DNA of 64,000 nucleotides from Neobittarella massiliensis (ex Bilen et al. 2018) (GCF_900289145.1 NZ_OKQO01000006.1:62001-126000), one strand, 5' to 3'. Shown: positions 34,452-43,558, counted from the stretch's first letter. The notes: generated by a model not told the origin, from the letters alone. Numbers and translations are program-made.

Positions 34452-35162
34452 ATGAGCGTACATATTGGCGCAAAACCCGGCGATATCGCCGAGAGCATCC
34501 TGCTGCCCGGCGACCCGCTGCGGGCCAAATACATCGCCGAGAATTTCTTAGAGGACGCCGTCTGCTTTAACGAGGTCCGGGGCATGCTCGGCTTCACCGG
34601 CACCTACAAAGGCAAAAAAGTTTCGGCTATGGGCACCGGCATGGGCATGCCGTCCATCTCCATCTACGCCACCGAGCTCATGCGCGAGTTCGGGGTCAAA
34701 AACCTCATCCGCATCGGCACCTGCGGCACCATCGCCGACGATCTGCACCTGCGCGATGTGGTGCTGGCCATGGGCTGCTGCACCGACAGCCAGATGAACA
34801 ACCTCATCTTCCCCGGCTCCTACTGCCCGGTCGCCGATTTCCAGCTGCTGCGCACCGCCTATAAAACCGCCAAAGAGACCGGTATCAACGTGCGGGTGGG
34901 CAACGCCATGTCCGGCGACGCCTTCTACGGCTACGACGATCCCAAGGGTAAAAACTGGAAGGAGTACGGCGTGCTGGTCGGCGAGATGGAAGGTGCTGCC
35001 CTCTACACCTGCGCCGCCCGCGAGGGCTGCCGCGCGCTGATGATGGTCTCGGTCACCGACGGCGTCCCCGGCGAGGAGAAACTCACCTCCGAGGAGCGCC
35101 AGACCAGCCTCAACACCATGATCACGCTGGCACTCGATACCGCGGTCAACTTCCAGGGCTGA
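34452..35162 (+). CDS. deoD: Purine-nucleoside phosphorylase DeoD, B type, copy 1
   Basis: The 236-residue paralogue keeps the DeoD motifs but in the B form: [66 protein letters not shown] and [10 protein letters not shown]. His4, Arg43, Asp204 and Arg217 ([11 protein letters not shown]) are all present, as in E. coli DeoD. It starts after AAAAGGAGGACACACA, 55 bases after the A-type copy. B-type sequence is closer to the copy at 35990 than to its direct neighbours. Confidence 0.95.
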   Translation: MSVHIGAKPGDIAESILLPGDPLRAKYIAENFLEDAVCFNEVRGMLGFTGTYKGKKVSAMGTGMGMPSISIYATELMREFGVKNLIRIGTCGTIADDLHLRDVVLAMGCCTDSQMNNLIFPGSYCPVADFQLLRTAYKTAKETGINVRVGNAMSGDAFYGYDDPKGKNWKEYGVLVGEMEGAALYTCAAREGCRALMMVSVTDGVPGEEKLTSEERQTSLNTMITLALDTAVNFQG

Positions 35163-35266
35163 TCTGCCGCCGATCATATTTATTGTAAAGGTCCGTGCGG
35201 AGCGCTCCGCCGGTCGTATAAAGAGGGGCCTGCCCCCACCTACGTGATTTTAAGGAGGAACTACAC

Positions 35267-35971
35267 ATGAGCTTTCATATCGGAGCCAAAGAAGGTCAGA
35301 TCGCCAGCCGCATCCTGCTGCCCGGCGACCCCATGCGTGCAAAATACATCGCCGAGAAATTTTTAGAGGGCGCTGAGTGCGTCAACAAAGTACGCGGCGC
35401 CTACGCCTACACCGGCAAATATAAGGGAAAAGACGTCACTGTCATGGGTACCGGCATGGGCATGCCCCAGGTCTCCATCTACTTCACCGAGCTGGCCCGC
35501 GACTACGGCACCAAGACCATGATCCGCATCGGCACCTGCGGCGGCCTGCAGCCCGACATGAAGCTGCTCGACGTCGTGCTGGGCACCGGCGCCTGCACCA
35601 CCAGCGGCATGAACCGCCGCATCTTCCCGGGTGAGTACGCCCCCATCGCCGATTTCGAGCTGCTCAATCGCGCCTACGAGATCGCCGGCGAGAGAAACAT
35701 CCCGGTCAAGACCGGCCTCATCAACTCCATCGACTCGTTCTACCGCGACAAATCCGAAAAAGACAAAGTCTGGACCCAGTACGGCGTTATCGCCGGCGAG
35801 ATGGAAGGCGCTGCCCTGTACACCATCGCCGCCCGTTACGGCGCCCGCGCGCTGACCATGCTGTCGGTCAGCGACGGCCCCTACATCGATACCATCCTCT
35901 CGTACGAAGAGAAGGAGCAGGGCCTCAACAACATGATCCAGATCGCGCTGGATACCGCCATCGAGTTTTAG
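35267..35971 (+). CDS. deoD: Purine-nucleoside phosphorylase DeoD, A type, copy 2
   Basis: The 234-residue copy is a near repeat of the protein at 33701: MSFHIGAKEGQIASRILLPG, CVNKVRGAYAYTGKYKGKDV, TSGMNRRIFPGEYAPIADFE. His4, Arg43 and Asp204 (SVSDG) are kept and the Arg217 position is Lys (YEEKEQGLNNM), as in the other A copy. It starts after TAAGGAGGAACTACAC, 104 bases past the preceding gene, the largest gap in the array and the junction between the two A-B cassettes. It is 18 bases from the next copy. Confidence 0.95.
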   Translation: MSFHIGAKEGQIASRILLPGDPMRAKYIAEKFLEGAECVNKVRGAYAYTGKYKGKDVTVMGTGMGMPQVSIYFTELARDYGTKTMIRIGTCGGLQPDMKLLDVVLGTGACTTSGMNRRIFPGEYAPIADFELLNRAYEIAGERNIPVKTGLINSIDSFYRDKSEKDKVWTQYGVIAGEMEGAALYTIAARYGARALTMLSVSDGPYIDTILSYEEKEQGLNNMIQIALDTAIEF

Positions 35972-35989
35972 TAAAGGAGGATACCGGTT

Positions 35990-36691
35990 ATGAGTGTACA
36001 TATTGGTGCAAAGCCCGGCGATATCGCCGAGAGCATCCTGTTGCCCGGCGATCCGCTGCGGGCAAAATATATCGCCGAGAATTTCTTAGAGGACCCCGTC
36101 TGCTTTAACGAGGTCCGGGGCATGCTCGGTTTCACCGGCACCTACAAAGGCAAAAAAGTCTCGGTCATGGGCACCGGCATGGGTATGCCCTCTATCTCCA
36201 TCTACGCCACCGAGCTCATGCGCGAGTTCGGGGTCAAAAATCTCATCCGCATCGGCACCTGCGGCGGCTTGGCAGACGGCATGCACCTGCGTGACGTGGT
36301 GCTGGCCATGGGCACCTCCACCGACAGCCAGATGAACAACCTCATCTTCCCCGGCTCCTACTGCCCGGTGGCCGATTTCGAGCTGCTGCGCACCGCCTAT
36401 AACGCCGCCAAAGAAGACGGCATCAGCATCCGCGTGGGCAACGTCCTGTCCTCCGACGCCTTCTATTCCTACCCCGACCCCAAAGCCGCCAACTGGAAAG
36501 AGTACGGCATCATGGCCGTCGAGATGGAGGGCGCCGCCCTCTACACCTGCGCCGCCCGCGAGGGCTGCCGCGCGCTGATGATGCTGTCGGTCACCGATGG
36601 TGTCCCCGGCGAGGAGCTCACCGCCCAGGAGCGCGAGACCAGTCTCAACACCATGATCACGCTGGCACTCGATACCGCGGTCAAGATGTAG
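35990..36691 (+). CDS. deoD: Purine-nucleoside phosphorylase DeoD, B type, copy 2
   Basis: The 233-residue copy matches the protein at 34452 along most of its length (same first 35 residues apart from the DP/DA change). Differences include [31 protein letters not shown] and a missing residue in [20 protein letters not shown], where Arg is still present at the 217 position. The start follows AAAGGAGGATACCGGTT, 18 bases after the A copy. The stop codon TAG coincides with the first bases of the downstream repeat array. Confidence 0.95.
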   Translation: MSVHIGAKPGDIAESILLPGDPLRAKYIAENFLEDPVCFNEVRGMLGFTGTYKGKKVSVMGTGMGMPSISIYATELMREFGVKNLIRIGTCGGLADGMHLRDVVLAMGTSTDSQMNNLIFPGSYCPVADFELLRTAYNAAKEDGISIRVGNVLSSDAFYSYPDPKAANWKEYGIMAVEMEGAALYTCAAREGCRALMMLSVTDGVPGEELTAQERETSLNTMITLALDTAVKM

Positions 36692-37083
36692 GCTTTTCGC
36701 ACAACAACCCATCTTAGTTAGCTTTAAACGGGTAGATACTGCGCCTAGATCAGTAGTGCGAAAAGTACAAGGACGGATCTCGGGGCGCAGCCCCTCGCGC
36801 CGCTTGGCGGCGGCGCCGTTCTTGCGGCCTGATCGTTTTACGGTGTAGGCTTTTCGCACAACCGCCCATTTTAGCCGACTTTAGACGGTTAGGTACTGCG
36901 CCTAGACGGGCAGTGCGAAAAGCGCAAGAACGGCTCTCGGGGCCCAGCCCCTCGCGGCCTGATCGCTTTACGGTGTAGGCTTTTCGCACAACCGCCCATT
37001 TTAGCCGACTTTAGACGGTAGCGTACTGCGCCTAGACGGGCAGTGCGAAAAGTGCAAGAACGGCTCTCGGAGCCCAGCCCCAC
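36687..37083 (+). repeat. Three copies of a structured ~130-bp repeat
   Basis: Copies start at 36687 (157 bases, carrying an extra G+C-rich insertion of about 27 bases), 36844 (130 bases) and 36974 (about 110 bases, cut at its right end). Each begins TGTAGGCTTTTCGCAC and contains the inverted repeat CTTTTCGCAC ... GTGCGAAAAG about 70 bases across, with inner CCGCCCA/GACGGGC pairing. A small hairpin (CTCGGGGC..AGCCCCTCG) follows. No transposase is present. The first copy supplies the stop codon of the last deoD gene. Open frames through it are most likely spurious. Confidence 0.9.
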
Positions 37084-37114
37084 CGTCAGCACGGCCCTTA
37101 TATCAGAGATCCAA

Positions 37115-37157
37115 AAGAAGGCAGGTCGCCATCGACGACCTGCCTTCTCTTATTTTT
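37115..37157 (+). terminator. Terminator after the deoD array
   Basis: AAGAAGGCAGGTCG pairs with CGACCTGCCTTCTCTT around a short loop and is followed by TATTTTTAT. It lies downstream of the repeats. Confidence 0.8.
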
Positions 37158-37263
37158 ATATTTGCAGTGTACAGTATGCAGTGTGCGCATGCCCCGTGCG
37201 ACGTATCCGCCCAGACGGTCAGGCCCGGTTTGGCGCTATCTTTGCCTCTGCGCATACCGGTCG

Positions 37264-37761
37264 TCACCGCTCTACAGCCGTCACCTCAGCTTGTTCTGTG
37301 TCCGGCTGGCCCTCTGTCTCGGTGCCGTCGGGCCGCGCCAAAAATTTGTCCAGCACCAGCCCGGCCGCCACCAGTAAAATACCCGCCGTGCGCGGCAGCG
37401 AAAATTTACCCAGCAGCAGCCAGTCGATGAGCAGCCCGGTGCCCAGCTGGCCGGCCAGCATCAGCACCGTAGACGAGATCACCGGCACCTTGGGCATCGA
37501 TACCACCGTCAGCAAAAGCGACAGCAACCCAAATACCCCGCCCAGGTAGTACACCGGCGGCACACTGCCCAGCACCGCGGGCGAAAACAGCGCCGTGGCC
37601 CCGGTACACAGCGCCAGCACCAGCGCCAAAGCGCTGGCGATCAGGTAGTTGATCAGGGTGCCGTTCTCGGTCCCCAGCCGCTGGGCCACCTGCACATTTA
37701 CCAGCTTCGACAAAATGCCGATGCAGCCGCCCGCCAGTGCCAAAAAGTAAGCCAGTATCAT
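37264..37761 (-). CDS. DUF606 (YdcZ) family small transporter, second of a pair
   Basis: This 165-residue protein has about five membrane helices and a charged Glu/Thr-rich tail. Its start, YFLALAGGCIGILSKLVNVQ, and SSTVLMLAGQLGTGLLID match the YdcZ/DUF606 branch of the drug/metabolite transporter superfamily. Family proteins are half-size and often encoded in pairs that act together. Its start ATG at 37761 follows GGGAGAGGGGCGTGAGCGAAG. Its partner is 23 bases upstream. Substrate is unknown. Confidence 0.8.
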   Translation of the reverse strand: MILAYFLALAGGCIGILSKLVNVQVAQRLGTENGTLINYLIASALALVLALCTGATALFSPAVLGSVPPVYYLGGVFGLLSLLLTVVSMPKVPVISSTVLMLAGQLGTGLLIDWLLLGKFSLPRTAGILLVAAGLVLDKFLARPDGTETEGQPDTEQAEVTAVER

Positions 37762-37784
37762 CTTCGCTCACGCCCCTCTCCCGC

Positions 37785-38207
37785 TCAAAAGCACACCAGC
37801 AGCACCAGCCCGGCCGCCATCAGGCAAAAGGCCGGCAGCCGCCGCGGCTTAAAGGCGGTCTTTTTCATGCCCAGCAGGCCAAAATGGTCGATGATAGCCG
37901 ACAGTACCATCTGTCCGGTCACCGACAGCGCCACCGCCGTGGCCACGCCGATGCGCGGCGTACAGTAGGCGTTGGTGCTCACCAGCGCCACCCCCAAAAA
38001 GCCGGCGGCGTACAGGTAGGGGGGGATGCCCCGCAGCCGTATCTTCTGCCGCTTCACCAGCTTTAAGTACAAGATCAGCAGCACCGCCCCGATGCTGTGT
38101 ACGATAAACGTCACTTCAAATATGCCCAGGTACCCGCTCAGTTCGCCGTTTAGGCTCTGCATCAGCGACAAAAAACACCCGGCCAGCAACAGCAGCCAAA
38201 AGTCCAC
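37785..38207 (-). CDS. DUF606 (YdcZ) family small transporter, first of a pair
   Basis: This 140-residue membrane protein has about five helices and the family segments LAGCFLSLMQSLNGELSGYLG and VALSVTGQMVLSAIIDHFGLLG. It is related to the downstream gene and the two are probably co-transcribed. The start is a GTG at 38207 after GGGGCGAGGTA. In this family, paired subunits are thought to be inserted in opposite membrane orientation, as in other small transporters; that applies here only by inference. Confidence 0.8.
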   Translation of the reverse strand: MDFWLLLLAGCFLSLMQSLNGELSGYLGIFEVTFIVHSIGAVLLILYLKLVKRQKIRLRGIPPYLYAAGFLGVALVSTNAYCTPRIGVATAVALSVTGQMVLSAIIDHFGLLGMKKTAFKPRRLPAFCLMAAGLVLLVCF

Positions 38208-38455
38208 TACCTCGCCCCTCTCCTCCTAAAACAATGCCTTACCGGTACTGTAGCACAAAACTCCGCGGGGGAAAAGGACAGCTGGCCGCCGTTCCTTCTT
38301 TTCTCCATATTGCAGCGAAAAGAGCCCGTTTTTTCGCCGCTCTGCCCATTTTTTGCCGCCCGGGCCCGATCTGCTTGCCCTGCCGCCGCCATCCGTGGTA
38401 CAATCGGGCCATACAGCCCGCCCCCGCGCGCAGGGGCCAAGAGGAGGATGCGACC

Positions 38456-39055
38456 ATGAAACAGCTGATGGGGCCGCTGCTGGTGATAGCGGTCATCGCC
38501 GCCGTATCGGCGGGTATATACTGGGCGGTGCGCCGTCTGCAGCGCTCGTTTGCCGGCGGGGTCTACCGGGCGGTGGTGCACCTGGCCGGCAGTGCCGCCA
38601 CCGCCGTTCAGCCCGAGGAGGTCGGCCCCCGCTCGGTGTCCAACTGCACCGCCCTCTACCTGCCCCAGATCCAAAAAGACTTCCCCGGCTTCGATGTCGA
38701 TGCTGCGCTCGCCGCCGCGGCCGCCCATCTAACGGGTCGTTTCTTGTCCGGCAAAGATGGGGTGCAGGTACATCAGTGCGCCATCAGTGCCTACCGGCGC
38801 GAGCGCCTTAAAAAAACCATCACCTTCCAGCTGTCGGCCCAGTACCGCACCGCCGGCCCGCAGGGCCCCAGCATCCGGCAGGTCAAATACAGCTGCGATT
38901 ATACCGACCACACCGGCCCGGTCTCCTCTCAGGGCAACTGCCCCCAATGCGGCGCCCCTATGGAGAGCGAGACCGCCGCCAAGTGCGCTTTTTGCGGTTA
39001 CCTGTTCGGCGGCGGTGCCGGCCGCTGGGCATTTTCCGGCGAGCGCGAGCTCTAG
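38456..39055 (+). CDS. Membrane protein with C-terminal zinc ribbon
   Basis: The 199-residue protein begins with one membrane helix (MGPLLVIAVIAAVSAGIYWAV, residues 4-24). A soluble domain of about 110 residues follows, then a C-terminal zinc ribbon CPQCGAPMESETAAKCAFCG with two CxxC pairs (about residues 162-182). Function unknown; the domain order resembles TIM44-like or zinc-ribbon membrane sensors, but no match is certain. The start follows GAGGAGGATGCGACC. It is followed by the ASCH gene after 80 bases. Confidence 0.65.
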   Translation: MKQLMGPLLVIAVIAAVSAGIYWAVRRLQRSFAGGVYRAVVHLAGSAATAVQPEEVGPRSVSNCTALYLPQIQKDFPGFDVDAALAAAAAHLTGRFLSGKDGVQVHQCAISAYRRERLKKTITFQLSAQYRTAGPQGPSIRQVKYSCDYTDHTGPVSSQGNCPQCGAPMESETAAKCAFCGYLFGGGAGRWAFSGEREL

Positions 39056-39135
39056 CGCTAACGCTGGCTCTCATGCCCCGCCCCTATTCACCGGGCAGAA
39101 CACCGCCCCTATCCGCTCATAGCGGGGGTAAGCAT

Positions 39136-39603
39136 ATGCAACAGCAACAGAAAGAGATCATCGACGCCTACTGGCGCGGCTTTTTACAGCAGACCGGCCG
39201 CCCGGCCGACCTGCGCTACTGCGACTGCTATCACTTCGACAACAGCGAAAAGTGGGCCAGCAAGCTGCTGCAGCTGGTGCTGGCAGGCCAAAAAAGGGCC
39301 ACCTCCTCCAGCGCGCACTTCTTTACTGCCCATCAGCTGCCGCTGCCAGAGGTCGGCGACTGCTCGGTCATCACCGATTGGGCCGGCACGCCCCGCTGCA
39401 TCGTCGAGACCACCGCCGTCACCATTCTGCCGTTTCGCGACATCACCTTCGATATCTGCCGCCGCGAAGGGGAGGACGACGATCTGGAGTCCTGGCGGCA
39501 GGGCCACATCCGCTTTTTTACCGAGGACGGCCGGGCCGAGGGCTATACTTTCTCCTGGGATATGCCGGTCGTGTTCGAGGATTTCAAGGTCGTCTACCAG
39601 TAG
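39136..39603 (+). CDS. ASCH domain protein (YhfF-like)
   Basis: The 155-residue protein has the ASCH hallmarks: AYWRGFLQQTGRPADLRYCDCYHFDNSE, a KLLQLVLAGQKRATSSS region with the GxKxAT-like motif, EVGDCSVITDWAGTPRCIVET and DITFDICRREGEDDDLESWR. ASCH proteins have a PUA-like fold and bind RNA or modified bases; one E. coli member is an N4-acetylcytidine amidohydrolase. The start at 39136 follows GGGGGTAAGCAT. It closes before a strong terminator. Confidence 0.88.
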   Translation: MQQQQKEIIDAYWRGFLQQTGRPADLRYCDCYHFDNSEKWASKLLQLVLAGQKRATSSSAHFFTAHQLPLPEVGDCSVITDWAGTPRCIVETTAVTILPFRDITFDICRREGEDDDLESWRQGHIRFFTEDGRAEGYTFSWDMPVVFEDFKVVYQ

Positions 39604-39631
39604 CGCCCCACCGGTCAGAGCGGTCCTATCC

Positions 39632-39679
39632 GCGGGCGGCACACCTGTTTTAAAGCGGGTGCGCCGCCCGCTCTTTTTA
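39632..39679 (+). terminator. Rho-independent terminator
   Basis: GCGGGCGGC pairs with GCCGCCCGC, extended by CACC/GGGTG, and is followed by TCTTTTTAT, 28 bases after the ASCH stop. Confidence 0.85.
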
Positions 39680-39972
39680 TCCCCCGGCTCCCGGCTCCAC
39701 CCGCGCGGTCTCTCCGGCGTCCCAAGTGGCAGCCCACCGCTCAGCCGGCAGCTCCCGGCTGGCCTCCTGCTCCTCTGCCCCACCTGCCCCACCTGCGCCC
39801 CCTGCCGGGCCGCCAAAACTACACGACTATTTGGCGAGGATTTTGGTATCTTCAACAACGCCGGGCCGCCACTTTTTTTGCCCTGCGCACAAAAAAGAAA
39901 ACTGTGTTTGACACAAAAACAGTTTTTCGTCACTGGTGCACATAGCTGTCGACACCGTCTTACCCGCTGCGC

Positions 39973-40001
39973 TTGACGAACGGCCCCGCTTGGCCTAGAA
40001 T
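39973..40001 (+). promoter_or_regulatory. Promoter of serC-serA
   Basis: TTGACG (39973-39978) and TAGAAT (39996-40001) are 17 bases apart, 118 bases upstream of serC. The remaining 39680-39972 stretch holds nothing recognisable. Confidence 0.65.
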
Positions 40002-40118
40002 AGGTTACAACTTCCGCCGGTGCCGGCACATTGCCAGTGCCCGGCCCCAGCCGGCGCGGCCCGTCCAGGCCGTCAGCGCACCCGCCAGGGAAGAAAATTT
40101 TTATCGGGAGGGACAAAA

Positions 40119-41204
40119 ATGGCAAGAGTATACAATTTTAGCGCCGGCCCGTCGGTACTGCCCGAATGGGTCCTGCAAAAAGCCGCTTCGGAAATGATGG
40201 AGTACGGCTCATCAGGCCAGTCTGTAATGGAGATGTCCCACCGCTCATCAGATTATCAGGCGATCATCGACAGTTGTCGTCAGTCACTGGTCGATACGCT
40301 CCATATACCCGAGGACTACGAAGTGCTGTTTTTGCAGGGGGGCGCGTCCACCCAGTTTGCCATGATACCGCTCAATCTCATGAACGGTTCTGGCCGGGCG
40401 GATTTTGTGCTCACCGGCCAGTGGGCCAAAAAGGCCTATCAGCAGGCGGCCAAATACGGCCGGTGCAACGTCGTAGCCTCGTCTGAAGACGGGGTCTTTT
40501 CTTATATACCCCAGATCGACGCGCAAAAGCTCGATCCACAGGCCGACTACCTGCACATCTGCTACAACAACACCATTTACGGCACCCGCTTCCCCACCCT
40601 GCCCAGCTGCGGCAGCGTGCCGCTGGTGGCCGATATGTCCTCCAGCATCCTGTCCGAGCCGATCGATGTCTCTAAATTTGGCCTCATCTACGCCGGCGCC
40701 CAAAAGAACATGGGCCCCGCCGGCCTCACCGTGGTCATCATCCGCAAAGACCTCATCGGCCACGCCCGCGACATCACCCCCATCATGCTCGATTACAAGA
40801 CCCACGCCGATGCCGGCTCCATGTATAACACCCCGCCCACCTATGCCATCTACATCTGCAAGCTGGTGCTGGACTGGCTCAATAACGAGATGGGCGGCAT
40901 CGAGCAGATCCAAAAGATAAACGCCCAAAAGGCGGCCCTGCTCTACGATTATCTCGACGAAAGCAAGCTGTTCTCGGCCACCGTGCAGGGTGAGTGCCGC
41001 TCGCTGATGAACGTGCCGTTCGTCACCGGCGACAAAGATCTCGACGCCCAGTTCGTCAAAGAGGCCACCGCCCAGGGGCTGGTCAACTTAAAGGGCCACC
41101 GCACTGTGGGTGGCATGCGCGCCTCCATCTACAATGCCATGCCGGTAAAAGGCGTGCAGGCGCTGGTCGACTTCATGGCCAGGTTCGAGGCCGCCCACCG
41201 CTAG
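40119..41204 (+). CDS. serC: Phosphoserine aminotransferase
   Basis: The 361-residue class V PLP aminotransferase makes 3-phosphoserine from 3-phosphohydroxypyruvate and glutamate. It has the SerC start YNFSAGPSVLP, EMSHRSSDY, FLQGGASTQFAMIP, VADMSSSILSEPIDV and the PLP-lysine AGAQKNMGPAG, and ends with the GLVNLKGHRTVGGMRASIYN phosphate-binding segment. The start follows GGGAGGGACAAAA. serA follows after 51 bases, so the operon covers two steps of serine synthesis; serB was not found. The promoter is at 39973. Confidence 0.97.
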   Translation: MARVYNFSAGPSVLPEWVLQKAASEMMEYGSSGQSVMEMSHRSSDYQAIIDSCRQSLVDTLHIPEDYEVLFLQGGASTQFAMIPLNLMNGSGRADFVLTGQWAKKAYQQAAKYGRCNVVASSEDGVFSYIPQIDAQKLDPQADYLHICYNNTIYGTRFPTLPSCGSVPLVADMSSSILSEPIDVSKFGLIYAGAQKNMGPAGLTVVIIRKDLIGHARDITPIMLDYKTHADAGSMYNTPPTYAIYICKLVLDWLNNEMGGIEQIQKINAQKAALLYDYLDESKLFSATVQGECRSLMNVPFVTGDKDLDAQFVKEATAQGLVNLKGHRTVGGMRASIYNAMPVKGVQALVDFMARFEAAHR

Positions 41205-41255
41205 GGTGGGTCCATCCCGGCGGCCGCTGGGCCGCCGCTTAAAGGAGGAACTGCT

Positions 41256-42419
41256 TTGTTTCACATAAAAACGCTCAACCCCATCAGCGAGGTGGGAACC
41301 GGCCGCCTGCCGGCCGACCGCTACACCGTCGCCGCCGACGTGCCGGCGCCCGATGCCGTCCTGGTGCGCTCGGCCGATATGCACACCTATGACCTCGAAG
41401 ACAGCCTGCTGGCCATCGGCCGGGCCGGCGCCGGGGTCAACAACATCCCCGTCGACACCTGCAGCCAGCACGGCATCGTGGTGTTCAACACCCCCGGCGC
41501 CAACGCCGGCGGCGTCAAAGAGATGGTCCTCTGCGGCCTGCTGCTCTCCTCCCGCAAGGTCCCGGCCGCCCTGCAGTGGGTGCAGACCCTTAAGGGCCGC
41601 GGCGACGAGGTGGGCAAACTGGTCGAAAAGGGGAAAAAACAGTTTGTCGGGCCCGAGCTCGCCGGCAAGCGGCTGGGGGTCATCGGCCTGGGTGCCATCG
41701 GCATCCGGGTGGCCAACACCGCCCGCCACCTGGGCATGGAGGTCATGGGCTACGACCCCTACATGTCGGTCGACGCCGCCTGGAAGATGTCGCGGGCCAT
41801 CATCCACGCCAAAGACCTGGCCGAGATCTACACCACCTGCGACTACATCACCCTGCACGTGCCCTACACCAAAGACACCGCCGCCATGATCGACGCGCAG
41901 GTCATCGCCAGCATGAAGCCGGGGGCCCGCATCTTAAACTTTGCCCGCGGTGAGCTGGTCGACAGCCAGGCGGTGCTCTCGGCGCTGGACAGCGGCCACC
42001 TGGGCTGCTACGTGACCGATTTCCCGCAGGATTGCCTGCTGGGCCACCCCGGTGTAGTGGCCATCCCCCACCTGGGGGCCTCCACCCCCGAGAGCGAGGA
42101 TAACTGTGCGGTCATGGCCGTCGAGGAGCTGCGCGACTACCTCGAAAACGGCAACATCAAAAACTCGGTCAACCTGCCCGCCGCCACGATGGTGCGCTCC
42201 GGTACGGCCCGGCTCTGTGTCATCCACCAAAATATCCCCGCCATGATCAGCAGTATCGCCGCCGCCGTCAGCGACGCCGGCCTCAACGTCGAGAACCTGC
42301 TCAACAAATCCCGCGGTGAGTACGCCTACACCATGATCGACGTCAACGCCGCCGTGCCCCAGCCGGTCCTGCAGCAGATAGCTGCGATCGACGGGGTGGT
42401 GCGCGTCCGCGCGATCTGA
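41256..42419 (+). CDS. serA: D-3-phosphoglycerate dehydrogenase
   Basis: The 387-residue NAD-dependent 2-hydroxyacid dehydrogenase oxidises 3-phosphoglycerate. The Rossmann loop is GVIGLGAIGIRVANTA, the catalytic Arg lies in LNFARGELVDSQAV, and the Glu/His pair follows (PHLGASTPESEDN). A C-terminal ACT domain of about 75 residues (LCVIHQNIPAMISSIAA) could bind serine for feedback inhibition. The start is TTG after AAAGGAGGAACTGCT. It is the short type without the intervening domain of long SerA proteins. It ends 24 bases before a strong terminator. Confidence 0.95.
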   Translation: MFHIKTLNPISEVGTGRLPADRYTVAADVPAPDAVLVRSADMHTYDLEDSLLAIGRAGAGVNNIPVDTCSQHGIVVFNTPGANAGGVKEMVLCGLLLSSRKVPAALQWVQTLKGRGDEVGKLVEKGKKQFVGPELAGKRLGVIGLGAIGIRVANTARHLGMEVMGYDPYMSVDAAWKMSRAIIHAKDLAEIYTTCDYITLHVPYTKDTAAMIDAQVIASMKPGARILNFARGELVDSQAVLSALDSGHLGCYVTDFPQDCLLGHPGVVAIPHLGASTPESEDNCAVMAVEELRDYLENGNIKNSVNLPAATMVRSGTARLCVIHQNIPAMISSIAAAVSDAGLNVENLLNKSRGEYAYTMIDVNAAVPQPVLQQIAAIDGVVRVRAI

Positions 42420-42442
42420 CCACTGCGATCTGTTTCCCGATA

Positions 42443-42482
42443 AGCGCCCGGCCCGCTCATGCGGGCCGGGCGCTCTCTTTTG
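42443..42482 (+). terminator. Rho-independent terminator of serCA
   Basis: AGCGCCCGGCCCGC pairs perfectly with GCGGGCCGGGCGCT around a TCAT loop and is followed by CTCTTTT. Confidence 0.9.
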
Positions 42483-42519
42483 GCTTTTCCCCACGCCCCT
42501 GCCGCCGAGGGAAAAGTGG

Positions 42520-42550
42520 TTGCCAAAACTACACAAAAATGGTATATAAT
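42520..42550 (+). promoter_or_regulatory. Promoter of the SDR gene
   Basis: TTGCCA (42520-42525) and TATATA/TATAAT (42543-42550) lie 17-19 bases apart, about 165 bases upstream of the gene start. Confidence 0.5.
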
Positions 42551-42714
42551 AAAAACAGCTTATTTTTTCCCCGGCCCTCTCCGGGCGGCCGGTGGTACAT
42601 CTGCGGTCTGTATCGGCGCCGGTGCATATTGCCGCCCCTGCCGGTGTAGGCTATAACGAGCGCAAAAAACGATGTGGCGGCCGCACCGTGGCCGCCATAA
42701 ACAGGGGGATTTTG

Positions 42715-43464
42715 ATGAAACTACAGGATAAAGTCGCCATCGTCACCGGTGGCTCGCGGGGCATCGGCTACGCCGTCGCCGCCGCCTTTGTAAGCGAAGG
42801 GGCCAAAGTCGCCCTCTGCGGCAGTCGGGCCGCGTCGGCCAAAAAAGCGGCGCAAAAGCTGTGTGCCCAGTACCCGCAAGCGGAGCTGCTGCCGCTGGGG
42901 GTCGACGTGTCCAGCAGCAGCCAGGTAGAAGCGATGGCCGCCGCCGTAATGGAGCGCTGGGGCCGGGTCGATATCCTGGTCAACAACGCCGGCGTCACCT
43001 CCACCAAGCAGATCTTCGATATGACCGACGAGGACTTCGACGCCGTGCTGCGCATCAACCTCTCCGGCCCCTTCCGCTGCATACGGGCGGTGGCCGGCAT
43101 CATGAGACGGCAGGGCGGCGGCAGCATCATCAACACCAGCTCTATGGTCGGCACCTACGGCGGCAAAATGCAAACGGCCTACTCCTCTTCCAAATTCGGC
43201 GTCAACGGTCTCACCAAGTCCTGCGCCAAAGAGCTCGGCCCCTACGGTATCCGTGTCAACGCCGTCGCCCCCGGGGTGGTGGGCACCGACATGGTCGCCC
43301 AGTCGGTAGACGACCGCATGCTGGCCGCCCTTCAGTCTCTCACGCCGCTGGGCCGCATGGCCACCCCCGACGAGCTGGCCGGCGCCTATGTGTATTTGGC
43401 GTCCGACGACGCCTCTTTTACCACCGGCACCATCCTCCACGTCGACGGCGGCATCGTCATGTAG
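42715..43464 (+). CDS. Short-chain dehydrogenase/reductase (FabG-like)
   Basis: The 249-residue protein is a classical SDR: cofactor loop TGGSRGIGYAVA, NNAGVTS, catalytic Ser in NTSSMVGTYGG, and Tyr-x-x-x-Lys in AYSSSKFG, with the C-terminal LHVDGGIVM. It is similar in size to beta-ketoacyl-ACP reductase FabG but is not next to fatty-acid genes, so an oxidoreductase on another substrate is equally possible. The start at 42715 follows ACAGGGGGATTTTG. It is a single-gene unit closed by a terminator at 43525. It is intact, unlike the decayed SDR at 10871. Confidence 0.9.
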   Translation: MKLQDKVAIVTGGSRGIGYAVAAAFVSEGAKVALCGSRAASAKKAAQKLCAQYPQAELLPLGVDVSSSSQVEAMAAAVMERWGRVDILVNNAGVTSTKQIFDMTDEDFDAVLRINLSGPFRCIRAVAGIMRRQGGGSIINTSSMVGTYGGKMQTAYSSSKFGVNGLTKSCAKELGPYGIRVNAVAPGVVGTDMVAQSVDDRMLAALQSLTPLGRMATPDELAGAYVYLASDDASFTTGTILHVDGGIVM

Positions 43465-43524
43465 GGATGCGGCATGTCTGTAATGCTCAAACACTGCCCC
43501 GGCCCCCGGTAATAAATGTATAAC

Positions 43525-43558
43525 AAAAAAAGGGGCGCTGTACTGCGCCCCTTTTTTT
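43525..43558. terminator. Bidirectional terminator
   Basis: AAAAAAAGGGGCGC and GCGCCCCTTTTTTT form a symmetrical hairpin between the SDR gene and the convergent small gene at 43587. Confidence 0.92.

Noticed and set aside
36086-37092. Small minus-strand frames through the repeat copies (CAKSLHR-type products)
   Set aside because: They repeat because the DNA repeats, and lack ribosome sites. The symmetry of the repeat explains them better than coding.
37264-38207. Reading the two DUF606 genes as one split transporter gene
   Set aside because: Each has its own start region and stop and family members are normally half-size pairs.
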